Source: Selaginella moellendorffii (Eukaryota > Streptophyta > Lycopodiopsida > Selaginellales > Selaginellaceae). From it: a stretch of 64,000 bases of DNA. The stretch is taken from assembly GCF_000143415.4 (NCBI RefSeq), contig NW_003314346.1, positions 315,270-379,269 of the forward strand, given 5' to 3'. Below the pieces are notes generated by a model, which saw only the letters and a program-made list of their open reading frames with translations, was not told where the DNA came from and ran no database searches. Of the stretch, positions 45,645 to 57,163 are shown one piece after another. Made by a program: the position numbers and the translations under genes. Each line of letters begins with the position of its first letter. The first letter of the stretch is position 1.

Positions 45645-46760
45645 ATTGCTCATTCCCTGACACTGCTCATCCAGCCTTGATTGCTCAAAATGTATGAAAG
45701 CAGCTTCATAGTGAGGATGTCCAAGAGAGTAAGAACTTAATTTCCAATGATCTTGCTTATTGTAATTTGGTTGTAGATGTCAGAGAAACCAGCCAACACT
45801 CTATACACTGATGTATAAATGCATTCTTTCCATCCCTCCCCACTGTTACAGAGGATGACCTCCAAGAGCTATCTTCATCAGCTTCACATAAACAAGTATG
45901 AAAAAAAACATATGTTAACTTTAATATTTCTCGATTTTGAACACTATTCAGGTTCACCCTCTTTGTCCTATGGGAAGTGTTAGCAATGTGGAAATAGTTA
46001 TTGGGGACTACTTTTAGCTTTCCAACGACGTGAGCCAAGAGTCTTTTATGTTCCATAGATGGATGTGAGGATTGGGAATGAATAATACCTTCAACAAGGC
46101 TGCCTACTCTCAAACATCCCAGCTGAAACAAAAGGAGCAAGTGGCCGAATCCAAAAGGTTTACATTTCCTTATTTTTCATATCTTAACTGATTGCCTCCT
46201 TTTATTGTAGGTTTTATTATAGATCTACCATGTTCTTTGCCACTACTTGTGCTGTCACAATATTACATGAGCTAATGAGTATGTAAGTTTGGCATTGCAA
46301 GGATATGATAGCTTAACAGATATCATCTCAAATGTCATTGATGAGGACCATCATATAGAGTTCCCTGGCTATTGACACCATTCACCAAAAGCCATGCAAA
46401 TCCTCCTAGAGTTGTTTTGTCCTCCTAAGGGGATTGTGCTTGATGCTATAATAGGTTTTGGTTTGATGGTGCTAATGGCTAAAGAGACTAGTTGTGCAGT
46501 TTTTGCACTGGAGAAGGAGAGTGCATTTGAAGGTGTTTTTGGGACATTTCATAATAGGTGATAATAAAGTATAAAATTTCTCATTATAATAATTCAATCA
46601 TGGTTGTGTATATTAGGTGGATCGATGACATGGGCTATAATTTGCCATGTTATGCAAAAGCAATGGCACAAGCTCATATACAACAAGAGCCCACAGTTAG
46701 AGAGCATAATACTATACAAACTCCTCCTTTTGTGGATGTGGATGCCGAGGAAGGCTAAGT
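45645..46760 (+). pseudogene. ParB-methyltransferase gene, second (duplicate) 3' copy
   Basis: Repeats the C-terminal half with more decay. Motif I reads LDAIIGFGLM (46437-46466) and ALEKESAFEG follows. The catalytic FDLPN segment is deleted, so this copy cannot encode an active enzyme. Confidence 0.7.
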
Positions 46761-46979
46761 TTAGTTTTTCTTTTTAGTCAAAGTTTTTAGCGGTATTCTT
46801 CATTGACTTATGATATTTGTTTTCTTATTGGATTTATATTATTTAGGTTTTTCTTGGACTGAAAATATGTCTTAAGTTTTGAATAAAATTGTTGGTTCGT
46901 CCTGAACCAATCATTTGAACATCAACTTTTGTATTTAGTGGACTATATTGACTTTTATTGACTTGAGCTCAACTCAAAA

Positions 46980-47829
46980 ATTACCTAGCCTTGGAAATGC
47001 TAGTGTGACAAAAGAAGGTTATACCCATATGGTAGGTGATGATATAACCACTAAAGAGTCTAAGGCTAGAGTGAATATGAATGGATAAGTGGGGTAACTT
47101 AGTGAAGTGTTCAATAGCCAACTCCAGCTCCCCGGGGAGATTAAATGGTCAATGCTCCCAATTCAAGTGTGGGTGGCACTACCTACTTAGATACTTAGCA
47201 TAGTTTTTGGAACCTCACTTTAGCCACATGACTAGGGCACCCAAAGGCAGAAGGTGGGGAGAGTATCTATGAGGCTCATATAAGGCTATGGTGTTTCAAA
47301 ATGTTATCTCAAAATTCTAAATTGTGGAAAAGAAGAGGAGCAGTCTTCTTATAAAGTGACCAAAGATGTGATTATATGGCAAGGAAGTCCCAAAAGTCAA
47401 TGGGATGCAATGGTTGGGCATTCAAGCCCTATCCCAATGGCAGTATTGGTGAACATGGCTAGGGATTTAGTGGGGACTAAAAAAGGGATGTTGGGGAAGA
47501 CTATTCTCTATATCTCCAGGCATCCTAAGAATGCTAAAGAATGGTTTTGGGATGACTATTCATGGACAGATGGCCTAGTTTCTGAGAGATGGGACTATAG
47601 ATTGGGCGGTCTAGGACTACCAATGAGACAAGGGTAAATGAGCATGGCCTTAACATAACAAATTAATATGTTAGTAGTACCTTTGGGGTGTTGGTCATAA
47701 GATTTGGCATGTGGAACATTTAGACCAAATATAAAGGCTAAGTGGCATAGATGCCATTCACAGGGCTAATAAGTCTTGAATTTGGGAATAAAACTTATAA
47801 AAGTTATTATAAGGAACAAAAACACAACT
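46980..47829 (+). mobile_element. Old LTR fragment of the LARD family
   Basis: Follows the 3' half of the LARD LTR in order: 'aagtgtgggtggcactacctactta', 'agggcacccaaaggcagaaggtggggagagta', 'catcctaagaatgctaaagaatgg', 'aagtggcatagatgccattc'. Strongly diverged, mostly by transitions. Confidence 0.75.
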
Positions 47830-48667
47830 AAAATGATAAAGCGTTCATTAGATGAGACCAAGTCCGAGATCAAGTCTAAATACTAATACAGGTCATGAGA
47901 TGAAAGCCTAAAGCATGTGTCTCCTAAGGGGGCAGGGGGGAGGGGGTTCCAAAAGTATAGTAGGTATAGTGATGTCTAAGAATTAGTCTTGAAGGAAATC
48001 TTCAGTAGTGCTTCCAAATTGGCTTGAGGTTGGGGCTTAAGGGCATTGGGTGGGAGTGAGTATGAACTCAGGTGGTGCCAGAGGGGCCACCCAAGGAAGT
48101 GCTCAAGAGCAACTTCCACTCCCAAAAAGAAAACCAACTATAATGCTCTCAGCTCATGTGGAGTGGTGCCTCATTTGAGTACCTTACAACTCATTGGCCC
48201 TCGCCTCTTTCTAGGGGCTTGGGCCTTCCCTTTGAGATAGAAGTTGGGGATTAGAGGTACTTATACCAGGCCTTTAGGCTACGGTGTTTCCCCACGGTGT
48301 CCTAAAGAAAGTGAAGCACCCAAAACTTGGGATTTAATGGGTCCCATGATCAAGTCTTATTATACTAAGGAATGTTAAGAACTTGGAGGCTTGGTATGCT
48401 TGGATGCTTGTGTTTACGGGGAATGTAGCCGAACCTTAAATCTAGTGTAACTTAGGGAGGGGGATTAAAAAAGAATTTGGGAATTCGTGGATGGATGGCT
48501 AACACTTCATTGTTCGTGCAGTGAGTAGCTGAAACCAAGTAGGACCAAATAGGAACTGGTACAATAGCCGGGAACCTTGGCGAGAGAACTTAGCTAAGGC
48601 CAAGGTAGTGTTAGTCAGACAGACAAAGTAAGCTGGCAAATTGGAAAGGAAAAATTTATAACTTACA
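47830..48667 (+). mobile_element. LTR of a related retroelement, followed by a primer-binding site
   Basis: Ends ...TTATAACTTACA, then ATTTGGTATCGAAACC, a slightly altered initiator-Met primer-binding site as in the LARD. The body shares only scattered blocks with the LARD LTR. The left end is not defined. Confidence 0.5.
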
Positions 48668-49044
48668 ATTTGGTATCGAAACCTTTTCTTTAGTTCTAGC
48701 CAAGGATAGAAGTAGATTGCTGAGAGATGGCAAAGGTAGTGCATAAACGAACCAAGGCAGCGAAGAAACTTCCTCTAGAGTTAGAGTTTTTGGTGGAACA
48801 AGAGGCTATGGATGAGGAATCCTTGTATGAGAAGGACTCCAATGAGGAAATTTCCAAATAAGAGTTTGGTGGTGAGGTTTGGTGGGGTTGGGTAATTTTT
48901 GAGTGAGGTTGACCAACATGCTTCTTCTATTGTGGCATGATTTATATATTTGTATAAAAATGACAAAAAAACTTGAGTAAACATTAAAAAAAAGTTTTTA
49001 AGAAAAATAGAAGCAATTTTCTTGGCGCTAGGAAGATTGGTTCA
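48668..49044 (+). other. Leader and short open frame after the LTR
   Basis: A 45-codon frame (48727-48864, MAKVVHKRTKAAKKLPLELE...) begins shortly after the primer-binding site, where gag would start. No motif is recognised; probably a truncated gag. The rest is non-coding. Confidence 0.35.
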
Positions 49045-50545
49045 TTGCCAAACCAATCTTCTAGCACCAAGAGAACAAAAGTAAAAAGAAAAGGAGTAGC
49101 TCTTTTAGTGAGTCTAGAGAGTGCAAATCTCCTCTTCGCTTGTAATCTAGCATGGAAGAGGACAAGGGCACTAGACGATTGGCTGCACGATGTTGGCCTC
49201 TATGAGTTCTCCCACATCATGGAGAAAGAGTACAAGATCGATATCACAAAAAAAATGCTTCTAGCTTTTTGAGAAGAAATGGTGTGTGCCCAAGAACACG
49301 AATATATCTTCACCACGGGCTACATTGCATGGGTATTCAAGCTTCCAAACAACGGAAAGCAAGTCACATCCATGTCGTGAACAAAAGGCATGCCACCAAG
49401 ATGCACAAAGATCATCAAGAACTACAACTTGGGAAGTTCACTTCAAATGAGCAGCATCACTAATGAGGCAAAGCCAAGGCTCAAGTTTCTCATCACAACT
49501 CTTGAGATGCACAAGTCAAGTAGCTCCACCAGCAAATCCATCATAACACTTGCAACACAAAATCAAAGTGGACATCACAAGCTACCTCCATGAAAAACTC
49601 ATCAAGGAAATCCACTCAACAACAAAACTGATCCACAACGGCCAAAAATATGAAACACTCGCACTCCCCTACGTTGCTGCACTCGTGCCAACTCTCGACT
49701 TGGCATTCCTAGTCAGTATGAAAGTACCTCTGACAACACTGCAGACTAGAAGAAAGCGGGAATGCATGTTGAAGAGAAGAGAGGATCTGCTCCACATATC
49801 TGATAAAGAAGACGAAGAGGAGGAAGAACAAGAGGACAAAAAAGAATTTTTGCCACTGACAACAATTGCACCAGCAAAGAGAACCAAAATAACAACAGGT
49901 TCACCCCCTACAAACAGGACAACCACAAGCCAAATCAAAAGCATCATCTCCAAGGAAGAACCAGAGGAAAAGAGTCAGGAACAAAATCAAGAAGTCCATA
50001 ATCACCTCAATCAATGGTGTAACAGTTCACACCAAGAAAGAAGGGCCAGCATCCCCACCTGCAGAAGTACCATTTGATGACAGCACTATGCCTCACCACC
50101 GTGAGCACCACAACATGGAGCATCCAGACCAGGAACAATGCAGGGATCCAAAGCAGGAGGGACGACACAAACCAAAGCTGCCACACAGGCTGCTCAGCTT
50201 GGCATTCCTCCAATTTGTCAATGAAGTCCAACACCTTCAGCTGACGTTGCAGATGCCAATCCTAGCAGACTTCACACGACAGTTCCACAACGAACAGATG
50301 AGCATCTTTCTACATGACAGAGTATAGGCCATGATCAATGCAGTCATCTTCCAGCCTTTGGATGCAAAGCTCAACAAGATCTAGAGTGACATCCAGCAAC
50401 TCAAAAGGAGCATTTGAGGTACATCCTTCTAGGGGACAGTATGTGTGGAGACACAACGCATCAATGATGAGCTTGCTAAAGAAAATGCAAAGCTCCATAG
50501 TGAGATTTGCATTCTGAAGGTGAAGCAGCCTATAGTAAAATGAAA
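49045..50545 (+). pseudogene. Unidentified decayed coding sequence, possibly plant transposon protein
   Basis: Several frames open in turn: WLHDVGLYEFSHIMEKEYKI, then YIAWVFKLPNNGKQVTSMS, then HEKLIKEIHSTTKLIHNGQ with LALPYVAALVPTLD, then an acidic run (EDEEEEEQEDKKE) and a coiled C-terminal part. The HEKL...LPY pattern recalls putative plant transposon proteins that sit beside gag in some LTR elements. I do not recognise it securely. No complete frame remains. Confidence 0.4.
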
Positions 50546-50758
50546 GTGAGCACAATCAGGAGAATGACAATGATGAAGAGTTCCATTAACAACTCAACAA
50601 ATTCAAGGTCAAACTCATAGGAAATTCAATGCCAACAAAGCCAACCGACATAATGGAGTAGTAGGAGCTTGAGATGAAGCTCTATTCAGTCATGGAAGAG
50701 TGAAATACACCAGATTAAATATGCATTCCAACATTTTCTTGACAATCAGGATTACAAC

Positions 50759-50920
50759 TGTAGCGCACCTTATCTCTCTCCCCTTAAGCCAACTGGAAAA
50801 GGGGCAATTGCTTGATGAGAGAGCCCTTAGTGGCTATTTTATCCCCATTTATCCCCCAAGGTTCCAAGGATCCACGGTGACAGTATATCCAAATCTCATC
50901 CCATGATCACATGCGCTACA
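50759..50920 (-). mobile_element. Solo LTR with perfect target duplication
   Basis: 162 bp, TGTAGCGCA...TGCGCTACA, flanked on both sides by ACAAC (50754-50758, 50921-50925). Its middle (taagccaactgg...gggg) resembles the TRIM/gypsy LTRs at 16590 and 43915, so it is a related but distinct family. Orientation is taken from that similarity. Confidence 0.85.
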
Positions 50921-50984
50921 ACAACCTTGACACTCAAGGTTATCATTTTGATAGTTAGGACTCAGGAAGAAGTAGCAGTTGCCA

Positions 50985-51320
50985 CCATATAGGAGTAGTT
51001 AAGGGGGAGAGTTAGCAATCGACCCCTATCCCTATCTCTATTGTATTTTAGCCTATCATCAATGCACATCCATTTTCTCAAGACTCGAAGTATTCTAGTG
51101 ATGTCAAGCCTATTCTTACTCACGATCTTCTTGGGGATTGAAGGTCTCAGGTTAGTTTCTAATCAGCTCGTGTGTTTGGTAACTTGTTCCAGGGAAAGGC
51201 TCATTATACCTATGTAAGATCAATGATATTAAAAGCCCTTTGTCATTCTGCAACTACAGCAGTAGTTTGGTGCAGCTAGTTGCAATCGCAAGCCAAACTA
51301 CACTAAAGATTTTCTCCTAG
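50985..51320 (+). mobile_element. Possible polypurine tract and 3' LTR of a decayed element
   Basis: GTTAAGGGGGAGAG at 50999-51013 is followed by TTAGCAATCG, as polypurine tract and LTR start are in copia-type elements. The LTR end is not clear. Confidence 0.3.
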
Positions 51321-51729
51321 CTTTCACCAGGCAAAAATGTCCCTGTAATCTTTTAGTAGATTTATAGCTTGATTGCAAAATTCACTTTGTAATTTTTGAG
51401 CAATTATAATAGTATGCAGATAATCCTTATCTATTAAATTGATTTGCTCAAGTGGTTAATCACAAGAAATATGCAAAACAAAGTTTCTCTATTGATCCAT
51501 TTTATAGGCAGGATTCTCCTTTAAGGAGAAATCTCTTATACTTGTGTTGATCTTTAATCTAGGGGCTTCTTGCCTAAGTACTTCTTTGAGTATTGAATAG
51601 AGATTAACTTCTAAAATTGGCTTAATTTTAGAGAATGTTTCTAAAATTTTTAATTTTTTTAGAATTTGTTTAACCCTTCCTCCCAATTATAAAATTGAAT
51701 TTTAAGAGGTCTATTTTTCCTTTCCAACT
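51321..51729. other. AT-rich DNA
   Basis: Continues from the retropepsin relic on the minus strand but with no motif. Confidence 0.4.
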
Positions 51730-52180
51730 ATATGGTAAAAATAATGGGTATAGATCTTTTCTAGTTGCTCTACTCTATACATAAGAAACCATTTTTCCAG
51801 TTTTGGTTTATATAAGAAATTTTTAGCCAAGATTTGCCTAGTAGAGTTTTGTAGGTAGAATCTCATCATATCATTTGAAACACAACATAATCAAATTTAT
51901 ACTTCAAGCTAGCCATTTTTAATAATTCTAATGGGTCTGACACTTTAATTATCAATAATTTTTACATTAAATGGGGCTAGTTAAATTGGGTTTAGGCCTA
52001 TTCTTTGCAAATATTCTCTTCCAGAATATTTATGCTTAAACCACCATCAATAAGAGTTCCAAATAATAAATTCTTGCCAATCTTTATATAGATTATAAGA
52101 ACTTCATCATCACAATCTCTTAGCTTAATTACAATAGTTATAGATGGGAATAAAATTTCTTAAGCGAGAGTTCTCTAAGC
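51730..52180 (-). pseudogene. Retropepsin relic of an LTR retrotransposon
   Basis: On the minus strand, with stops, the pattern is FGTLIDGGLSINILEENICK, then ISDPLELLKMA-like, then YKTLLGKSWL and NWKNGFLCIE. This matches the aspartic protease of plant gypsy elements, where the active site is LIDSGS or LIDGGS and YxxLLGRPWL follows about 90 residues later. No complete frame. Confidence 0.55.
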
Positions 52181-52489
52181 AATATAACTCTAAAGTAAGA
52201 TGCTATAATGAGAAGTCGGATTAGAGTGAGTGTAATTCTAGCATTTAAAATGCCTTTCCCTGCCTTCCCATTCTTGTCATCTAGCTTTAGTATAAAATTT
52301 ATTTATTTTTGTGATAGTGGTAAATTCGTGTTAGCTTGTAAAGGCGTGAGACTCTTTATGTTAAAATCACTATTTTCCAAATTGACTTGTGGTTGCAAGT
52401 CTTGGAGTTGTTAAGTGATTTTGACGTTGATATTTTTCTTTTGGTGCCTGATGAAGAGGTAAATGTTTTTTTTTGTGTATCATCTAAGG

Positions 52490-52890
52490 CAAAGCAAAAG
52501 AAGAAAGCTAAGGCAAAATGAAATTATGCTTAAGCTTAGACATCCAAAGAAGAAAGACCCAACCTAAGCAATGTTCATTATAGACAAATATCAAATAGTT
52601 AAGAACAATAATAAAATCATATAATATATAAGTAGCACTTAGACGTGATGGAAAACAACCCCCACTTACTATTATATATATTTGCATTAATTTAACAATT
52701 TTTTCTCCCACTTATGACTATTTGTGCAAAGTAGAGTTGAGAAAGTGATATATGCTTATCCTTACATACGCTTTTGGGGTTTTAGGTTGAGTTATCTTCT
52801 ATTCTCTTCTCTCTTTTTTTTTTTTTTTTTCTTTTTCTTCTTTTCTCTACATTCTTGTTTTTGTTTATTTATCATTTTTTTGCTGGCAAG
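52490..52890 (-). repeat. Dispersed repeat, partner at 28690-29140
   Basis: Reverse-complement relation to 28690-29140. A run of 18 T near 52813-52830 adds length variation. TE2 is inserted 20 bp beyond its end. Confidence 0.55.
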
Positions 52891-52909
52891 GGCAAGAACG
52901 TTTGTATAG

Positions 52910-52933
52910 AAGCTCTATTTCGTTAAAGTGGGA
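52910..52933 (+). repeat. Terminal inverted repeat of TE2, left
   Basis: 24 bp identical to 175-198. Confidence 0.9.
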
Positions 52934-53351
52934 ATTGTCATTATCCCACTTGTAAGATAAGGTTTCCAAACCTTTATATAGTATATAAATATAACAAAAT
53001 TCAACTGCATTGAGGCACATGCCATTTTATTTTAAACAAGGAAATGTCTACTCAATCACTTCTCCTCCCCCTGCCACTGCTTCACCTCTCTCTTCTCCTT
53101 GTCATCGTCGTCCAATTTCTTTCCATCCTTTTAATATTGGCTCAGTTGCTCCGAGTCTAGGTGGAGCCCAAGTCCCCATTCAATCTTTACTTTCCCATTA
53201 TTAATAAAACAACTTCGTAGACTTCCAATAACATGCTGTAACACTTCTAGTATAATGCAAATCCTCTCAAAAAATTGTCTTTTAATATTAATACAATGGC
53301 ATGGAACCCCATGCCATAATAAGTTACATTTTTAAATAAATACATGCCATC
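52934..53351. other. TE2 subterminal region beyond gene B'
   Basis: Non-coding; this is the end that TE1 lost. It holds the full palindrome at 53296-53317 and half-sites near 53018 and 53344. Confidence 0.6.
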
Positions 53352-54191
53352 TCAGACTGTTATTTTTTGCCTCCAACGCCTATACAATAATCTTGGAATT
53401 TCATCACTCTTCTGCTTCAATTTCTCCACCCACTCATCAGATACTAGCCTGTGGTTGTATTTGCTTTGGATGTCGATACGGCTCACGTCGATTGTATATA
53501 CTTTGTTGGAATAGTAACAAGTACTATTATCTGCGACGATTTTTGCTGCCTCTTCTTGCTCTTTCTGCTCTTTGCGGCTCTTCTTTTTGGTGGGTGTAGT
53601 GTTCGAACCCGAGGCAATGGCATCACTGAGTAGCTTCTTTTTTGGAGCAGGAGAGTCGGACGTCGGCTTGAGCTTGACCACCCTTTTCTGCTTCGAGGTA
53701 GTTTCCAGATCGACCCCCTTCCCCTTTGCTTCGCGAACTGGAGTCACTCTCAACGGCTCAATGTTGGAATATAGTTTTTGAACATCGCCGTAGGTGAGGT
53801 CCGTGGATTCCATGTGATCTTCATAGACCCGCAGCGTCTTTGAAATTGTGGGCCTCCTGGACAACCTCTCCCTAGCTCCCTCTAGGAATTCCTCATTGCC
53901 GCTGCCCCCCTCCGGGAAGCCGCTAGGATGTGCAAGGTGGATCTTGAAGGCAGACGCTGTCTCTACCACAAGTGCCAGTCCATATTCTTGCATGGAACTG
54001 CATGGAGTGTCTGTCACTTGGATGAGGATCCCCATGCATTCTTTTCTCCCACCATCTGTGTTGTACAGCCTCAGATCCTCGCCTTCCATCCCGAAAGTCC
54101 AACTGGTGAGCTCCTCCCCCTTCTCTGCATCCACATTGACAGTGGCTGGAAGAAGAACGCAATTCCTCGCCTGTTCAGAAATGCACAACAA
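53352..54191 (-). CDS. TE2 gene B': in-frame deletion derivative of gene B
   Basis: An open frame of 279 residues. It keeps the N-terminal part of gene B up to VEKLKQK, at the start of the ParB-like region, and is fused in frame to the last 18 residues (SDEIPRLLYRRWRQKITV). The ParB GQH motif, the methyltransferase-like fold and the FCP1-like domain are gone. The join lies between gcagaag and agtgatg. The 5' end (54155-54191) probably belongs to an exon preceded by a 3' splice site (GAACAG|GCGAGG), so the ATG at 54191 may not be the true start. It has no nonsense codon, in contrast with TE1 gene B. A shortened accessory protein, possibly interfering, is conceivable but unproven. Confidence 0.6.
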   Translation of the reverse strand: MLCISEQARNCVLLPATVNVDAEKGEELTSWTFGMEGEDLRLYNTDGGRKECMGILIQVTDTPCSSMQEYGLALVVETASAFKIHLAHPSGFPEGGSGNEEFLEGARERLSRRPTISKTLRVYEDHMESTDLTYGDVQKLYSNIEPLRVTPVREAKGKGVDLETTSKQKRVVKLKPTSDSPAPKKKLLSDAIASGSNTTPTKKKSRKEQKEQEEAAKIVADNSTCYYSNKVYTIDVSRIDIQSKYNHRLVSDEWVEKLKQKSDEIPRLLYRRWRQKITV

Positions 54192-57163
54192 TTAGAGCTG
54201 ACAGATGAAAAGCTAGTAGCTGGAAATAACGTGAGGCCACACACCATTCACCACTGCATCAGATGTCTTGAGGCTGCATCCTAAGATGGCGTGAGGCTAC
54301 ACGCCATCTGTAACCGGACTGCACTCGAGAGCCCAATCGGTGCATGCCAATGTTGCTACTGAATGGCATGTGGCCTCATGCCATTTTCTACTTGGCCTAA
54401 AAGACTTACCATTTGAAGCCGAATGGAGGCGTGACAACCGGACTCGCTGGCGAATGTGCACTGTGTGTGCAGCGGATCGTAGCAGCAAGGCTACTCTGCC
54501 ACTTACAGTTGGAGAGTGGCGCTGAAATCTCCCGGGACGCCAAGTGGGCTGCGTGTGGGTGGCGGAGTGGGCGGCGGAGTTGGCGGCGAAGTTACAAACT
54601 GGGTGTGTCTTGAAGTGGACGCCGATGCACACGAGCGCGAGTGTGATGCAAGCGCGAGTGGACGCCGATGCACACGAAAAACCTGTAGAGAAGTGGGAGC
54701 GCGAGTGGGAGCGCGATGCGAGCGCGAGTGTGCGAGCGCGAGTACGAAGCAAAATGCAAAACCTAACCTCACACGTGCGAAATGTCACGACGGTTGGTAA
54801 TCCCGCCACGTCATCATTTCTCGGACTTGGGCGCCACCATTAATTTCTGGATCGGCGCGCGCATGCGTGAAATCCAAAAGAAATCCGCAACGTCATCATT
54901 CCTCGGACTGCATACACGTGAAATCCAAAAGAAAGATCATGATTGGGATATCATTTAATACCCTCGCTATATTTATACCATGCATGATTGGATATTCCAA
55001 AGCATCTTGTATTTCCAAAAATGCCAGATGTTCAGCTAAATAAATTGTTAGAGGATTTGATGTGACGTTCAAGCATGTGGGCTCATGCAATTTTGATCCC
55101 AAAAAATGCTCGGCGTCATCTGGCGTTATCTCTTGAATGGCGTGGGGCGCATGCCATTTTCAGGAGCACATAGGAGTATATTCCTAGAATATTCTCACAC
55201 GCGCGAGATTGTTTTGAGTTTCCTGGAGATCCAACCGTTAGATCGCAACTAGATTTTACAGAATGGTATACAATGTCCTTCTTGATGACCCTGCAAAGAA
55301 GCATCTCGATCGGACACCACATGAGACCACACGAGCCTTACAATGTTTCAGGGGCATTTGCCATAGATCCGACCGTTATTTTGCTCCAAGATTCTACAGT
55401 TTGGTGTGCATTGACCTTTCCATCGACACTGCAAAGGGACATCACAATCAGATGCGGGATCACAAGAAACCAACTTCACTAACTCTGGTTTCACCAAGAT
55501 CTACGTAAGGAGTTATGAAATGAAAGGACCCTCTCTATTGAAATGTGTTTATGGTCCTAGGGGCATTGTGACATATCAAAGGATTTTGCATCAAGTTCTG
55601 TATTTGCATGTTTATCAGGCTACTGAATTGCTAAACCCTAAACCCTAAACCCTAACCCTAAACATGTGGCAAATGCTGCGTGAAGAAATATGCCCTTTCT
55701 GGGCAAATGCTGTAAGAGGCAGATGCCGAGCAGATGTATCTCAGGCCAGCGAAGGGGACAAACGAAAGCTAGCTATAAACATGACGGGATGCAAATAGAT
55801 TACTAGGCTGGTCCTGCGAAAATCAAAAACCATAATTGAAAACATTGAAAATGCAAAAAGAAAGGTTTATAATATTTTTGAATTTTAAGCAACCAAATGA
55901 ATGTAAGTAGGGCATGTGTTTGTAAGTTTAAAAATGCCTCAACCACTTAAATTCCCAAGTAAATAAAGCTGTTTCTATTTTTGGTACAGGTAAACTTTAT
56001 AGCGTGTGGGCTCATGCAATTTTGAACCCAAAAATGCACCAAAAAATGCTCGACTAGCATTATTCTTTGAATGGCGTGTGGCCTTATATTGCCATAAATG
56101 GACGTACACACACAGCATAATTATTCCTTTACATGGCGAATAATCTTGGCGCGGATCGCTGACATGGCATGGCAAAGTTCGAATCACTAACATGGCACAG
56201 CTGGATCGAGGCAAGGACATGATGTGACAAAGTTCAACCTCCGACAGCAAAGTCTAGAAGCTACTCAGTTTGAAATTTGTCAGAGGAATCATAAGATCTG
56301 GTTTGTCAGAGGATTTGATGTGACGTTCAAGCGTGTGTTATTTTTGAATTCTCGAACTCATTCCTAGGTCTATCATTTTTGTGCGCCGTGTTCTTGGTTC
56401 CGCTGAGCGCAGTGAGCGCTGCTTGTGTAAGCGGCGTTGTGAGCTGTGGTTTATGTGTCTACAAGCGGTTGCGGCATTGCGAGCGCCATTGCGAGCGGCA
56501 GTTTATGCGAGTGGCAGTTTGTGCGAGCGGCGCTACGAGCAGTTGCGGTGTTGCGAGCGGCGCTACGAGTAGTTGCGGTGTTGCGAGCGGCACTGTCTTT
56601 GGTGTGGCTACCGCTTCCTCTTGATATTCGGCACTTGTGCTTCCTGGTATGTTCACCATGGAATGGTTTAGGACCACATTTAGAAATGGCATGAGGCCAC
56701 ATGCCATCTTGGGCCCTTGCAATTTCATGGCTAGCGTATTGTCATGTATGTTTTTACTTGCCTGCAGCTATGTGTATATCAAGATGGCATGAGGCCTCAT
56801 GCCATCTTTGGCCCCTGCTAGCCTATTGCCATATTCCTTTTGCCTTGCTGCAACTGTATATATTTTTGTATGGGTGACTAGGCACGCACACAAAAATATA
56901 TACAGTTGCAACAAGGCAAAAGGAATATAGCAACAGGCTAGCAGGGGCCAAAGATAGCGTGAGGCCTCATGCCATTAGTGGTACCACTAATGGCATGAGG
57001 GCTCATCCCAATTTTGTGAATGCGAAATTTCACGTGGGTGTCAATAGCATGTTTGAATAATGGCATGTGGCCTCATGCTATTGAGGTTGTTTGGTATGTT
57101 ATGATTTAGGCCATTCTCCAATCATTTTTTGTATGGTCTTAACTTCTTTTCTGCACTTTCAGA
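54192..57163. promoter_or_regulatory. TE2 divergent intergenic region
   Basis: Reverse counterpart of 3933-6506 with the same CG-rich repeats, telomere-like run (55633-55662) and 30-bp repeat. Full palindromes at 54226-54247, 54286-54307, 54363-54384, 56686-56707, 56784-56805, 56954-56975 and 57060-57081; a 21-bp version at 55137-55157. Promoter role inferred. Confidence 0.5.
56784..57011. repeat. Long hairpin (foldback insertion) bounded by palindromes
   Basis: An arm (about 56784-56867) runs from a palindrome through ggcccctgctagcctattgc to atatatttttgt; after a ~20-bp loop its reverse complement follows (about 56889-56975) back to a palindrome. A smaller hairpin (CATTAGTGGTACCACTAATG) follows, with another palindrome. 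TE1 has only a single palindrome here (4076-4097). Confidence 0.85.

Larger units (their letters stand above)
43635..46979 (+). repeat. Tandem duplication of the methyltransferase 3' half
   Basis: 43635-45644 and 45645-46979 are diverged copies, both ending ttgacttgagctca. The second lacks the TRIM and lacks the part equivalent to about 44535-44780. Confidence 0.85.

Noticed and set aside
52813-52830. Poly-T run as a retroposon tail
   Set aside because: The partner repeat at 28690 lacks the long run at the same place, so it is a simple-sequence expansion; no target duplication was seen.
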